64,000 bases of DNA from Caulobacteraceae bacterium (lineage in GTDB: Bacteria > Pseudomonadota > Alphaproteobacteria > Caulobacterales > Caulobacteraceae): positions 23,605 through 87,604 of the forward strand of contig CANJLH010000014.1 of the NCBI GenBank assembly GCA_947475415.1, in the 5' to 3' direction. The position numbers were made by a program, and so were the translations under genes. The notes beneath the pieces were generated by a model that saw only the letters and a list, made by a program, of their open reading frames with translations, searched no databases and was not told where the DNA came from. Shown in pieces: positions 16,605-24,689 of this stretch; the stretch's first letter is position 1; each line of letters begins with the position of its first letter.

Positions 16605-17417
16605 CTAGCCGCCGGCATCCGTTTCTTCCGGCGCGCCGCTCGGAAGATTTTCGGTCGCGCGCAACTTGAAAGCAAAATCCCGCAACAGGAACAGGCTGAT
16701 GTCGTCGGTCATGCCATCGCCCTTGCGGAATGGCCGGTCGAGATGTCGCACCAGTAACAGTGCAAACAGCAGAATAAAGCTGATGATGCCGGTCATCAGC
16801 ACGCCTTCCAGCGGCTCCAGAGTCTTGAACGCCAGCATCAAGAGCAAGCAACTAGCCGCCAACGTCTGAACCATCAGGTACACCGAGGGCAGAACCTGCG
16901 TCTGCTGGACATAGGCGATCAGGCAAATGGCGCGTCTGAGGCTGTCCTGTTGCAAACGCAATCGCACGATATATCGCTCGGACAGATGCGTATCCTGCAG
17001 TCGATCGAAGTACGCCGTCAATTGGTCGACCTTGGCCAGGACCGCCTTCAGATCGCCGCTGGGATTGTTGACGTGAAGGCCCACCTCAAGCTCATCCACA
17101 ATACTCAATAGCAACGCGCGGAGTGCGCCAAGACCGGCTTCGGGGCGATCTCGCGCGAACGACGCAACGTCTGCATGTATGGCCTCAAGCGCAACGCGCA
17201 GCTCCACGACCGTCGATTCCGCTTCGCCATAGTCTGAAAGCACCTGCGAAAGCAGGAAGCCCAACAGAAATATCGCGCCGGCGACGATGCTTGGAATGAG
17301 CGCGCCATTGCCGAGAAACTCCAGTCCCAGTTCATGAACTGCGAATTTCAGCGCCATCATGAACAGAACAACTGGCAAAATCGAGGCGACCAGTCTGAAT
17401 CGGCTCAGGATTTTCAC
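16605..17417 (-). CDS. Hypothetical four-helix membrane protein (bestrophin/DUF4239-like layout)
   Basis: A 270-aa membrane protein of unknown function. Two hydrophobic segments lie at about 10-29 and 39-60 and two at about 182-203 and 210-232. They flank a soluble, helix-rich middle of about 120 residues. This two-plus-two layout resembles DUF4239 bestrophin-like proteins, but I cannot confirm membership. Third-position GC is lower than in the neighbours, suggesting accessory origin together with the multiubiquitin gene upstream in the same direction (236-nt gap). Confidence 0.6.
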   Translation of the reverse strand: MKILSRFRLVASILPVVLFMMALKFAVHELGLEFLGNGALIPSIVAGAIFLLGFLLSQVLSDYGEAESTVVELRVALEAIHADVASFARDRPEAGLGALRALLLSIVDELEVGLHVNNPSGDLKAVLAKVDQLTAYFDRLQDTHLSERYIVRLRLQQDSLRRAICLIAYVQQTQVLPSVYLMVQTLAASCLLLMLAFKTLEPLEGVLMTGIISFILLFALLLVRHLDRPFRKGDGMTDDISLFLLRDFAFKLRATENLPSGAPEETDAGG

Positions 17418-17653
17418 GCGTTATCACCCCGGCGTCAGGATTTGTGTTCAACGAGAAATTCGATAGCCCCACCAAAGGGACTGCCTGTTCCCGATAGCGA
17501 ATCCACCTCGGGCACGCACCCCGGATTTTTAGACGGTGTCGCGGCTTAGGCCTATGAACTGCCGCCGCGATGGGCGAGCGCATGGCTGTCCGCCATCGAC
17601 TGATCAGCGGCCGGGCGCCATCGATGGCGGTTTAGTCCGGTCGCGTCCTGTAG

Positions 17654-18214
17654 CTAGGACAGCGGTCGCGTCACAAACATTTCCAGAGCGGTGCCGGCCA
17701 GATCGACCAGTTCGGTATTTTGGATCGCGCGCTCCGTACCATCGGCCTGCTTGAGCCAGACGCCATGCGACTCTGCGGCCAGGTTCGCCAATTTCAACAC
17801 CGTCGCTCCGGTTATGAACGTCCCACCCCACTGATATTCCGCCCCGTTTATCGTAAACCGGAAGATGCGGTCGCTCTTGAACGCCAGGAACTTTTCGACG
17901 CCGTTGCGCAGGTCAATGGTCTCATCGACCCGTACCTCTTCCAGCAGGCCGCTGGCGAGCACCGCGAAGCAGACAAATTGCTCAGGCGGCTGGAATTCGG
18001 CCAGTTCGCGAAGGGTGCGGCCGGTGGGAATCGGATCGGCGACGATAATCTCCTGATACCGAAATAGCGGATCGCCAACGCGGACGCGGTAGGGACCTGT
18101 ATCCCTTGGCCGGCGGCCTTCGCGCGCGCACGCTTCGATGTCTTCGATTTCGCTATTTTGAAGTTCGTTCATTCGTTGTTCCGCCATCGCCCCAGCTATA
18201 CCATTGGGGGACAT
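17654..18214 (-). CDS. Multiubiquitin domain-containing protein (two ubiquitin-like beta-grasp units)
   Basis: This 186-aa protein matches the bacterial multiubiquitin pattern. A charged N-terminal ~40 residues precede two related units. Unit one (about 41-116) carries the hallmark DPIPTGRTLRELA, then VRVDETIDLRNGVEKF. Unit two (about 117-186) carries FRFTINGAEYQWGGTFITG, then ELVDLAG and FVTRP. The ATG at 18214 follows AAGGAG at good spacing. Such proteins are normally encoded beside E1-like (ThiF), E2-like and JAB peptidase genes, but none is found in this window. The tail ends RPLS rather than di-glycine, so conjugation would need processing. Function unknown. Confidence 0.8.
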   Translation of the reverse strand: MSPNGIAGAMAEQRMNELQNSEIEDIEACAREGRRPRDTGPYRVRVGDPLFRYQEIIVADPIPTGRTLRELAEFQPPEQFVCFAVLASGLLEEVRVDETIDLRNGVEKFLAFKSDRIFRFTINGAEYQWGGTFITGATVLKLANLAAESHGVWLKQADGTERAIQNTELVDLAGTALEMFVTRPLS

Positions 18215-18674
18215 TATGAACTCCTTGTGACAGTTTATTGTAGGCAGTGGGAAATCGGTCCTGGATGTCTCGATGCCATTGCCGATCAGGGAACCACGGC
18301 CAACCCATCGGTCAGCCCGGTTTCAGCGTAATCTGAACCCGCTCGAACAGCTGGCCCCAGGAGGTGGCCTGTGATCGGCCGCTCACCCCAGCCGGCACAG
18401 CGCCGTTCGGCGCGCCGCAAGCCTACGGTGAGGCGCAGCGTCCACGCGGCCCCGCCATATCGAGCGAACGCCGCGGGAACGTCCGCCAACTCACCCCACA
18501 GCCTCTGCTGCAACCCAACGGCGGCCGAAGTCGCCACCACGGCGAGGGGGCGTGACAAGTCCAATGGGAGGTGGCGTACCGGCGGCGGCGCAAAAAAACG
18601 CGCAACACACGCATAGTACTAGTGGACGGCCCCTCACAACCGTTCATAGTGGTCCCACGACGGGGGTATAAATC
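18215..18674. other. 460-base interval between the multiubiquitin gene and a secreted-protein gene
   Basis: It contains the leader of the multiubiquitin gene (AAGGAG just before 18214), a probable decayed leftward coding remnant (18312-18564, listed separately) and the start region of the rightward gene at 18675. No intact gene or RNA is recognisable. The AT-rich patch next to 18660 (GGGGGTATAAATC) could be part of the rightward promoter. Confidence 0.45.
18312..18564 (-). pseudogene. Possible frameshifted remnant of an unknown gene
   Basis: Two leftward frames join into one plausible protein if a single base is skipped near 18415. The first part contains LWGELADVPAAFARYGG and AWTLRLTVG. The second continues with GAPNGAVPAGVSGRSQATSW and ends QLFERVQITLKPG at a TGA. 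Neither frame has a convincing start codon or ribosome-binding site. The tail reads like a genuine C-terminus. It lies just upstream of the multiubiquitin gene on the same strand and may be a broken partner gene. I cannot assign a family. Confidence 0.3.
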
Positions 18675-19289
18675 ATGAAATTCAGCAATATCGCGGCCGT
18701 GATGGCCGCATGTTCGATTGTGACCGCGCAGGCGCTGGCCGAGTCGCCGGTGATCACGATCCCTGCAGCTTCAAGGCCGCCGGCGCCACCGGCCGCCGCC
18801 GCGCCCATCGTCGTCGTCAGTCATCCGGTGGACCCGGCCACCTTCGTCATTCCCGAGGGAACCGAGTTCCCGGTCCGCCTCGAAGAGATGTTGAGCAGCA
18901 AGACAGCCCATGAGGGTGATCGTTTCACCGTCAGCCTGACCGAAGATGTGGCAATGGCAGGCGGCGAGATCATTCGCGCCGGCTACCGCGGCGTTGGCGA
19001 AATTGTCGATGCGCAGAAGAATGGGATGCTCGGCAAAGCCGGAAAGCTCAACATCCGCCTCACCTACCTCAAGGTCGGCGACCAGCGTATCCGCCTACGC
19101 GCCTCCAAGGCCGCCCAAGGCGACCACCGCACCGGAGCCCAAGTGGTCACTGTCGTGCTGGTTGGCGTTTTCGCGGGCTTCATCAAGGGCAAGAACACCG
19201 AGATCCCGAGAGGCGCGCAGATCACCGCCTTCGCCGATCAGGACACCACGCTGCGAACGCCCCTCGCACCCCCGCCGCCTGAGACCTGA
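18675..19289 (+). CDS. Secreted protein of unknown function
   Basis: A 204-aa exported protein with a signal peptide (1-22, ending AQALA) and a Pro/Ala-rich spacer (about 28-45). A globular beta-rich domain from about 55 opens with PEGTEFPVRLEEMLSSK and includes GMLGKAGKLNIRL. A hydrophobic stretch VVTVVLVGVFAGFIKGKN at about 156-173 may be a membrane or glycine-rich insertion. The domain occurs in uncharacterised envelope proteins. It stands alone, with its start next to the decayed region and its end facing a lipoprotein gene. Confidence 0.65.
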   Translation: MKFSNIAAVMAACSIVTAQALAESPVITIPAASRPPAPPAAAAPIVVVSHPVDPATFVIPEGTEFPVRLEEMLSSKTAHEGDRFTVSLTEDVAMAGGEIIRAGYRGVGEIVDAQKNGMLGKAGKLNIRLTYLKVGDQRIRLRASKAAQGDHRTGAQVVTVVLVGVFAGFIKGKNTEIPRGAQITAFADQDTTLRTPLAPPPPET

Positions 19290-19347
19290 ACTGCGCTCAC
19301 GACACTACCCGCAATTTTTCGGCGTAGCGTGCGCCGCCTAAACCCCC

Positions 19348-19740
19348 CTACCGCCCTGCCCCCTGTGGCATCGCCCCTGGGATCGCCAGCCTGCCGTCGC
19401 CGGTGCGCACCAGGGCCAGATAGGGGTGCGCCTCCAGATCCGGGGCGGTGAACACGCCCTCTCGCTGGATGAAGATGAAGTTGCCCTGATAGGCGCCCAT
19501 GATGTCCAGGTTCGACCCGCCCATGCGCAGGAATTTCACGCGCATGGCCTCCAGATTGGCCGCGCAGGTTTCCAGGTTAGGCAGGTTTTCCACCACCTTG
19601 TTGAACCGCAGCGTCCCACCCTTCTGCGTCACCACGTGATAGCAGACGCCGATATCCCCCGGCGGCAGGGTGCGCTTGGCGCAGGCGCCGAGCGCCGCTG
19701 AGGCGGCGAGCGCGACGATCAGGGCCATCCGGCGCGGCAT
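19348..19740 (-). CDS. Hypothetical lipoprotein
   Basis: A 130-residue predicted lipoprotein. The signal peptide starts at the ATG at 19740 (MPRRMALIV), after a GGAG element, and ends in the lipobox ALGAC. A start at 19770 would add ten arginine-rich residues and is less likely. The mature part (about 110 aa) contains two further cysteines that could form a disulfide. It follows the membrane-anchored protein gene by 26 nt on the same strand; both are probably co-transcribed. Function unknown. Confidence 0.65.
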   Translation of the reverse strand: MPRRMALIVALAASAALGACAKRTLPPGDIGVCYHVVTQKGGTLRFNKVVENLPNLETCAANLEAMRVKFLRMGGSNLDIMGAYQGNFIFIQREGVFTAPDLEAHPYLALVRTGDGRLAIPGAMPQGAGR

Positions 19741-19766
19741 GCGAAGTCTCCGACGAATAGGGCTGC

Positions 19767-20411
19767 TCAACCGACCTGCGGAATGGCGCAGCCCGCGCCC
19801 TGTTCCACCAGGGTCCGGAAACTGTGATTATCCCCGGACACTTCCACCTTACCAGGGACGAGGCGCACCGTCTGCTGCATCCAGCGCCCATAGGTCGCGC
19901 CGCCTGGCGTCTCGCAGCGCCCGGCGAACAACGCCTGGACGCAGGCGTTGAGGGTCAGGTCGCCAGGCAGCCGGCGCCAGTCGCCGTCCTGGTAGCGCCA
20001 GCAGACCCCGGCGGGAATGGCCGGATTGGCGGCGGTCGCCGGTTTCGGCGTCGGCGGCGGTAGCGGGGTCAGCACTGTGCCCGCCCGCCCCGCAGCCGCC
20101 AGCTGACCGGAGGTATCGACGCCCACATCCAGGGAATCAGTGGCCACACCATTTCGTTTGGCGCACTCGGCCAGGGTGAGTTCGGCCACGAACACGCCGT
20201 TCACGAAACAGCGCAGCGCCTTGCCCTCCTCCAGCCGGCTCTCATCCGCGCCGGCCTCGATCACCAGCCCGGTCTGTGAGGCCGGCGGCGGTCCCGTGAC
20301 TTCATTGTGATGTGGCGCGGTCAGCAGCAGCGCCCCGCCCAGCCCGGCCACAAGGGCGATCCCCCCGCCGACCAGCATCGGCAGATAACGGCGATCGCTC
20401 AGCAGACTCAT
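19767..20411 (-). CDS. Membrane-anchored protein of unknown function
   Basis: A 214-aa protein with one N-terminal transmembrane anchor (about 10-31, PMLVGGGIALVAGLGGALLL) and a periplasmic part holding two similar short modules. Each module has a cysteine pair and a pattern like LTLAECAKRNG or LTLNACVQALFAG, separated by a Pro-rich linker (about 115-130). The repeated module suggests an internal duplication. It shares an operon with the downstream lipoprotein. The start at 20411 was preferred to 20417, two residues upstream. Confidence 0.6.
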   Translation of the reverse strand: MSLLSDRRYLPMLVGGGIALVAGLGGALLLTAPHHNEVTGPPPASQTGLVIEAGADESRLEEGKALRCFVNGVFVAELTLAECAKRNGVATDSLDVGVDTSGQLAAAGRAGTVLTPLPPPTPKPATAANPAIPAGVCWRYQDGDWRRLPGDLTLNACVQALFAGRCETPGGATYGRWMQQTVRLVPGKVEVSGDNHSFRTLVEQGAGCAIPQVG

Positions 20412-20454
20412 GCCCACTGGCTAGACCGCGCCGCCGAGGGATTCAAGCGTTCCG

Positions 20455-23208
20455 CTAACCGCCCCCTGTCAGTCGGTCGAGAGCGGCCTGGTAGTTTGCG
20501 ATCTGATTGGTCAGATAGGCCGGAACCGGCCCGTTGGCCGCCTTCTGCGCCGCCAGCACGGACTTGGGCGTCGCCGCAGTCTGCAGGTCGCGATAGGCGG
20601 CGCGGATCACCCCCATGGCGGTGGCGACCTCGGCCGCCGCATGGCGCATCTGGACCGGGTCGTCCAGGTTGATGTTCAGGTCCAATCCCAGGCCGTAGAT
20701 TTGCGGCTTGCCGTCCGCGGGCAAGGTCTTTCCGTCCTGGGTCTGGGTGGCGCGCACCACGCCCGGGTCCAGACCCAATACCCCCAGCGCGTCGTGCTCC
20801 GGATCACCCGCGCCCAGCTCGACGGTGAAACGGTCGTTGGCGGGTTTGATCTGGAGTTTGCGAACGTTTCCGGCGACGACCACGTCCACCTTGACGCTGA
20901 ACCCAGCAGCCCGGCGGATCTTGGTGGTCAGGGTGTCCAGGGTGTCATTGGCCGCGATGGTGATCTTCGCCGGCCGGCCGCCGTTGGCCGCGATGGTGAA
21001 GAAGTCCCCGGGCCGCAACGAACTGGCCGCCATCAGGGTCTGGGAATCCTTCATCACCAGCTTGCCATTCGGCAGACCAATGCGGTCGAGCACCGTGGCG
21101 CCGCCCGGATCATAGGCGATGGCGCTGGGCGCAGCCTGGCCGTCCTTGCCGGTGAACCGCCGCGACCAGTCCACCGCCCCGGTGCTGAGATCGAGGCCAG
21201 CCAGGAATCCGTCCTTCGCGCCCACCGCCGGCTGGCCCGGAAGGTCCGTTCCGGCCGAACCGGCGATCCATACCTTGCCCCCCGCCGCAGAAAGGGCCGT
21301 GGCCTTGTCGTCTCCGGCCCCGCCGTAATAGGCCAGCGCGTCTCCCACCCCCGGCGTCAGGTCTGCGGACAATCTGGCGGCGAAGGCGTCGGTTCCCCCG
21401 GCGTGCGCCCGACTGATGCTTCCCGCATTCAGGGCGCCGTTGCGCGTCGTGCCGGCCAGCACCAGTTGTCCGCCGTCCAGCGCCAGGCCCGCAAGACTTC
21501 CGCCCTGCAAATCACCCAGGTCGCGGGTCGAGGTCAGGGTCGGCGCGGGGCCGGACACATCGAACCGCCGCAACACCGCGTGGCCGTTCTCCACCGCGGC
21601 CACCACGATGGAGGTTCCGTCCACCACCAACCCCGCCGCGGAATCCGCGCCCAAGGTCCCAAAGCTCTGGGTGAACAACGCCTGCGGCTTGCCCGCCGCG
21701 TCGGTCTTGAACGCTTCCACATAGCCGTCCGCGCCGCCGATCGCCGGCGCCCCCGGCAAGCCCGATCGCGCCTGCCCCGCCACATAGATCGTTCCGTCCG
21801 CGCCAAACGCCAACTGGCTCGCCTGGTCGTCCAGCTTCGCCCCACGCCGTGCAGTCCACATTTCCTGCCCCTGGTCGTCGTACAGGGTCACGAAACTGTC
21901 TGTGCTGGTGCTGTCTGGACCAGAGTTGAGCGCGCCGTCCGCGGCGCCTGACAGGCCCCCCTTCACCGCGCCAGCGATCGCCACCTTGCCATCGGCCGAG
22001 ACCGCCAGCGACAGTCCGCTCGCATCGTCGGCGGCGCCCAGCGTACGCGAATAGATGAGCGCGCCAGCGGAATCGTACTTCATGAGCGCCACGTCCCGCG
22101 CGCCCTTGATGTCTTGACCCGCCGTCTTGGCGGAGACGTCAGCCAGCATATAGACCGAACCGTCTGGCCCGACCTTGGTGGCCCTCACCGCATCCACCTC
22201 TGGACCCAGCGGACGCGAGAATAGCCGGCCGTCGACCCAGTTCTGTCCTCCCGGCGGCTGCGCCGGCGCTGAGAGGTTGGCCGTATCAGTCTGAAATTTC
22301 AGAAGTTCGCGCCGGTCGACGCCATCGTCGGTGGCCACCTTACCATCCGGATTCGGATTTCCCGCCGATTGCGCCAGGTACACGGCGCCGGCGCTCGCCG
22401 GCGCGCTGAATGACACTGTTTCGGTGGGGTCGGTCTTGACTCTGAGCGCCCATTGATCCGGCCCGGTCGGCAGAGTGATGGTCTTGCCCCCAGCCAGCAC
22501 GGTGTTCGGCGGCGCCGGTATGCGCTGCGTCGCCAGCCTTGAGGCGATGCCCGCCGCTGACAGAACGCCGTTCACATGATTGATGACGTTGGCAAGTGTT
22601 CGCGGCAACGGCCCCAGGTTGGCCAGATCGATGTCCACCGACTTCGAGCCATTGACCGTCTGGGCGGTGATCGTGAAGCGCACATCCCCCTGGAACGCAG
22701 CAACGTCGTTCGCCAGCGATCCGCTCACCAGGGGCGGCGTCACATATTCCGTCTTCGACCGCGCCACGCCGACCTTCGCCGTAGCGCTGGTTGACAGCAC
22801 GCCGTCGGTCAGTCGCAACCCGTCGAATTTGGCCGAGTCCACATAGGTGGAAACTTCCTTCACGCCTTTGCCGAACACCGTTTGCAGGCGCTGCAGTTCG
22901 CTGGCGGGCACACCCTTGGTTTGGGCCCGTTCAATCAGGCCTGAAAGGGTGCTCATGCCCTGATAGAGGGCGAACAGCCTCTTGTAGTCGTTGCTGGCGC
23001 CGCTGAGGTCCAGTTTCGCCGCGTTCTCGTCGATCAACTGGCCACCGGCCAAAGCGCTGCGCAAGGCCGCCGGGGTCGGAGCCGTCTGGGTCTGCCACGG
23101 CGGCGTCGGCGCATACTTCGTCGGCGCAACGCCGCCCCCCGCAACCGTTTGACCGGTGCGGCTCTGATAGTACGCCAGCAGGACGTTTGAATCGAAGCTG
23201 ATCGTCAT
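20455..23208 (-). CDS. flaEY: FlaEY-like flagellar regulatory protein with beta-propeller repeats
   Basis: A 917-aa protein matching the layout of Caulobacter FlaEY, a product of the flagellin cluster needed for normal filament assembly. The N-terminal ~170 residues look flagellin/hook-protein-like and helical (DYKRLFALYQGMSTLSGLIERAQ). The middle (about 330-690) has repeated blades such as GPDGSVYMLADVS, ADGKVAIAGAVK and ADGTIYVAGQA. The C-terminal ~90 residues are helical and again resemble an axial-protein end. I prefer the ATG at 23208 (MTISFDSNVLL) to 23229. It lies downstream of a flagellin gene in the same direction. Confidence 0.75.
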   Translation of the reverse strand: MTISFDSNVLLAYYQSRTGQTVAGGGVAPTKYAPTPPWQTQTAPTPAALRSALAGGQLIDENAAKLDLSGASNDYKRLFALYQGMSTLSGLIERAQTKGVPASELQRLQTVFGKGVKEVSTYVDSAKFDGLRLTDGVLSTSATAKVGVARSKTEYVTPPLVSGSLANDVAAFQGDVRFTITAQTVNGSKSVDIDLANLGPLPRTLANVINHVNGVLSAAGIASRLATQRIPAPPNTVLAGGKTITLPTGPDQWALRVKTDPTETVSFSAPASAGAVYLAQSAGNPNPDGKVATDDGVDRRELLKFQTDTANLSAPAQPPGGQNWVDGRLFSRPLGPEVDAVRATKVGPDGSVYMLADVSAKTAGQDIKGARDVALMKYDSAGALIYSRTLGAADDASGLSLAVSADGKVAIAGAVKGGLSGAADGALNSGPDSTSTDSFVTLYDDQGQEMWTARRGAKLDDQASQLAFGADGTIYVAGQARSGLPGAPAIGGADGYVEAFKTDAAGKPQALFTQSFGTLGADSAAGLVVDGTSIVVAAVENGHAVLRRFDVSGPAPTLTSTRDLGDLQGGSLAGLALDGGQLVLAGTTRNGALNAGSISRAHAGGTDAFAARLSADLTPGVGDALAYYGGAGDDKATALSAAGGKVWIAGSAGTDLPGQPAVGAKDGFLAGLDLSTGAVDWSRRFTGKDGQAAPSAIAYDPGGATVLDRIGLPNGKLVMKDSQTLMAASSLRPGDFFTIAANGGRPAKITIAANDTLDTLTTKIRRAAGFSVKVDVVVAGNVRKLQIKPANDRFTVELGAGDPEHDALGVLGLDPGVVRATQTQDGKTLPADGKPQIYGLGLDLNINLDDPVQMRHAAAEVATAMGVIRAAYRDLQTAATPKSVLAAQKAANGPVPAYLTNQIANYQAALDRLTGGG

Positions 23209-23220
23209 TGGGCCGGTCCA

Positions 23221-23265
23221 CGGGCACATGCCCGCATCGGCACCCTAGCGTGGCATGCCTGCCAC
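23221..23265 (-). promoter_or_regulatory. Paired GGCA/TGCC inverted repeats before flaEY
   Basis: Two perfect inverted repeats lie between the flagellin stop and flaEY: CGGGCA-CA-TGCCCG (23221-23234) and GTGGCA-TGCC-TGCCAC (23250-23265). Their GGCA/TGCC halves resemble the FlbD (ftr) elements before the main flagellin gene. They could equally be RNA hairpins ending the flagellin transcript. No sigma-54 -24/-12 pair is seen here. Confidence 0.35.
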
Positions 23266-23300
23266 CCCGTTAAGACGCCGGAATTTTCCGTCGCTCAGAC

Positions 23301-24137
23301 CTACCCGCCGCGGAACAGTTGCAGGATCACCTGCGGCGCCTGATTGGCGATCGATAGGGCCTGAGCGCCAAGTTGTTGCTGGACCTGCAGGGCCTGCAGG
23401 TGCGCGCTTTCCTTGGCCAGGTCGGCATCCACCAGATTGCCCACACCGGTCGTCAGCACGTCCGTCAACTTGGCGACAAATGTCGCGTGGTTCTGCAGTT
23501 GCTTGGACTGCGAGCCGATATCGCCCAGCGCCTGGTTCACATTCACCAGCGAGGCATTGACCTGGGCCATGACCCCTGTGGCCAGGGTCACGGTGCCGAT
23601 CGAAGACGCCGCCGCCATGGTGATCACCGCGCCGCCCAGGGTCAGATTCTTGGACGAAAGCGTAATGAAGGCGTTGGCGTCGGCGTTGGCCAGGAACTTG
23701 ATGCCAGCCGGAATGCTGTTGTCTAGGATGTTGGCGCCGTCGAAGGCGGAGTTCTGCACCACCTGGGTGATCTGACGCAGGATCGATTTATAATCGGAGT
23801 TCATGGCGGTGCGGGATGCCGCGTCCAGCGACGGATCCATCGCCGCCACCACCTTTTCCTTCAATTGCACCAGTAGATCGGAAACCGATTCCCCTGCGCT
23901 CATGGCCACGTCGGCGATCGACTTCGCGCGATCCAGGCTCATCTTAACTGCGCCGAGTGCGCCGATATCAGCCCGCTGCCCCTGGGCGATCGACCAGACC
24001 GCAGCATTGTCCTTTGCGTTCGCGATCCTCAGGCCAGTGTTGATCCGGCTCTGCACCATCGCTAGATCATCATTGGTTTTATTGAGATTTTGCAGCGCCG
24101 TGAGCGCCGAGCCATTGGTGATGACACTGATCGACAT
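23301..24137 (-). CDS. Flagellin, divergent paralogue
   Basis: A 278-aa short flagellin. The N-terminal D0/D1 helices ([38 protein letters not shown]) and the C-terminal helices ([20 protein letters not shown]; ending in LFRGG) are conserved, and the variable middle is tiny. It differs from the second flagellin by an MSISVITN start and extra C-terminal glycines. A good GGAGG precedes the ATG at 24137. It could be the FljJ-type regulatory flagellin of Caulobacter, but position and sequence do not settle this. No sigma-54 site was found directly upstream. Confidence 0.9.
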   Translation of the reverse strand: MSISVITNGSALTALQNLNKTNDDLAMVQSRINTGLRIANAKDNAAVWSIAQGQRADIGALGAVKMSLDRAKSIADVAMSAGESVSDLLVQLKEKVVAAMDPSLDAASRTAMNSDYKSILRQITQVVQNSAFDGANILDNSIPAGIKFLANADANAFITLSSKNLTLGGAVITMAAASSIGTVTLATGVMAQVNASLVNVNQALGDIGSQSKQLQNHATFVAKLTDVLTTGVGNLVDADLAKESAHLQALQVQQQLGAQALSIANQAPQVILQLFRGG

Positions 24138-24306
24138 GTCCGGACCTCCAAGGGCGTCACCAGCGAAGACTCACTAGCGCGCGCCGCTCCGGCGGTCAGA
24201 GGTAAGGAATCATGGTGTCCAGATGGTTAACGACGCAAATGGCGAATGCCGCCGCCGGCGCGCCGGAGCGGTTAGAATGCCCTGCCCTGAACCCTGGAGG
24301 AGCGGC

Positions 24307-24597
24307 TCAGGCCTTGGCGCTGATCACGGCGCCGACCTCGTAGTCCGCTTTGTCGCGCAATTGCAGCAACGTCTCCCGCGGATACTCGGCCACGACGTCG
24401 CCGGTCACCCGGTTGATCGTCTTGTAGACATAGGAACCGGCGGCTTGGCCCTCTTCAATCACAAGCCGAAGATCAGCCTGGTCCTGCGCCGGACTGACCG
24501 GTTGGCGCGAAGTCGCCGGATCGGACGCCGGCGTACGCGCTGCAGGTCCGAGAGCGGCCTCTGAAATGGCAGATATCGTCGCCACGGGTTGCTCCAC
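24307..24597 (-). CDS. flaG: FlaG-family flagellar protein
   Basis: A 96-aa protein with a disordered Pro/Ala-rich first half and a C-terminal FlaG-type domain (about 42-90): LRLVIEEGQAAGSYVYKTIN, then TGDVVAEYPRETLLQL. This matches the FlaG pattern of a D/T-G-E turn followed by a proline and a leucine-rich helix. FlaG proteins influence filament length. The start is a GTG at 24597 with only a weak ribosome-binding site. It sits between two flagellin genes on the same strand. Confidence 0.75.
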   Translation of the reverse strand: MEQPVATISAISEAALGPAARTPASDPATSRQPVSPAQDQADLRLVIEEGQAAGSYVYKTINRVTGDVVAEYPRETLLQLRDKADYEVGAVISAKA

Positions 24598-24650
24598 TTC
24601 TCAATCTAGTCCGCGATCAACCGGCGCTGATGGAGGCGCCGCGCCGCGGG

Positions 24651-24680
24651 CCGGACCCGCGCCGAGTGGCGCGGATCCGG
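24651..24680 (-). terminator. Hairpin after the major flagellin gene
   Basis: A long GC-rich inverted repeat (CCGGATCCGCGCC / GGCGCGGGTCCGG, loop of four, one imperfect pair) starts 10 nt after the flagellin stop codon. No T tract follows, so it may be an inefficient terminator or an mRNA-stabilising structure for the flagellin transcript. Confidence 0.5.
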
Positions 24681-24689
24681 TTACTGCGC

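Noticed and set aside
24200..24260. GGCATTCGCCATTTGC as a sigma-54 promoter for the first flagellin
   Set aside because: The spacing between GG and GC is 12 bases, two too many.
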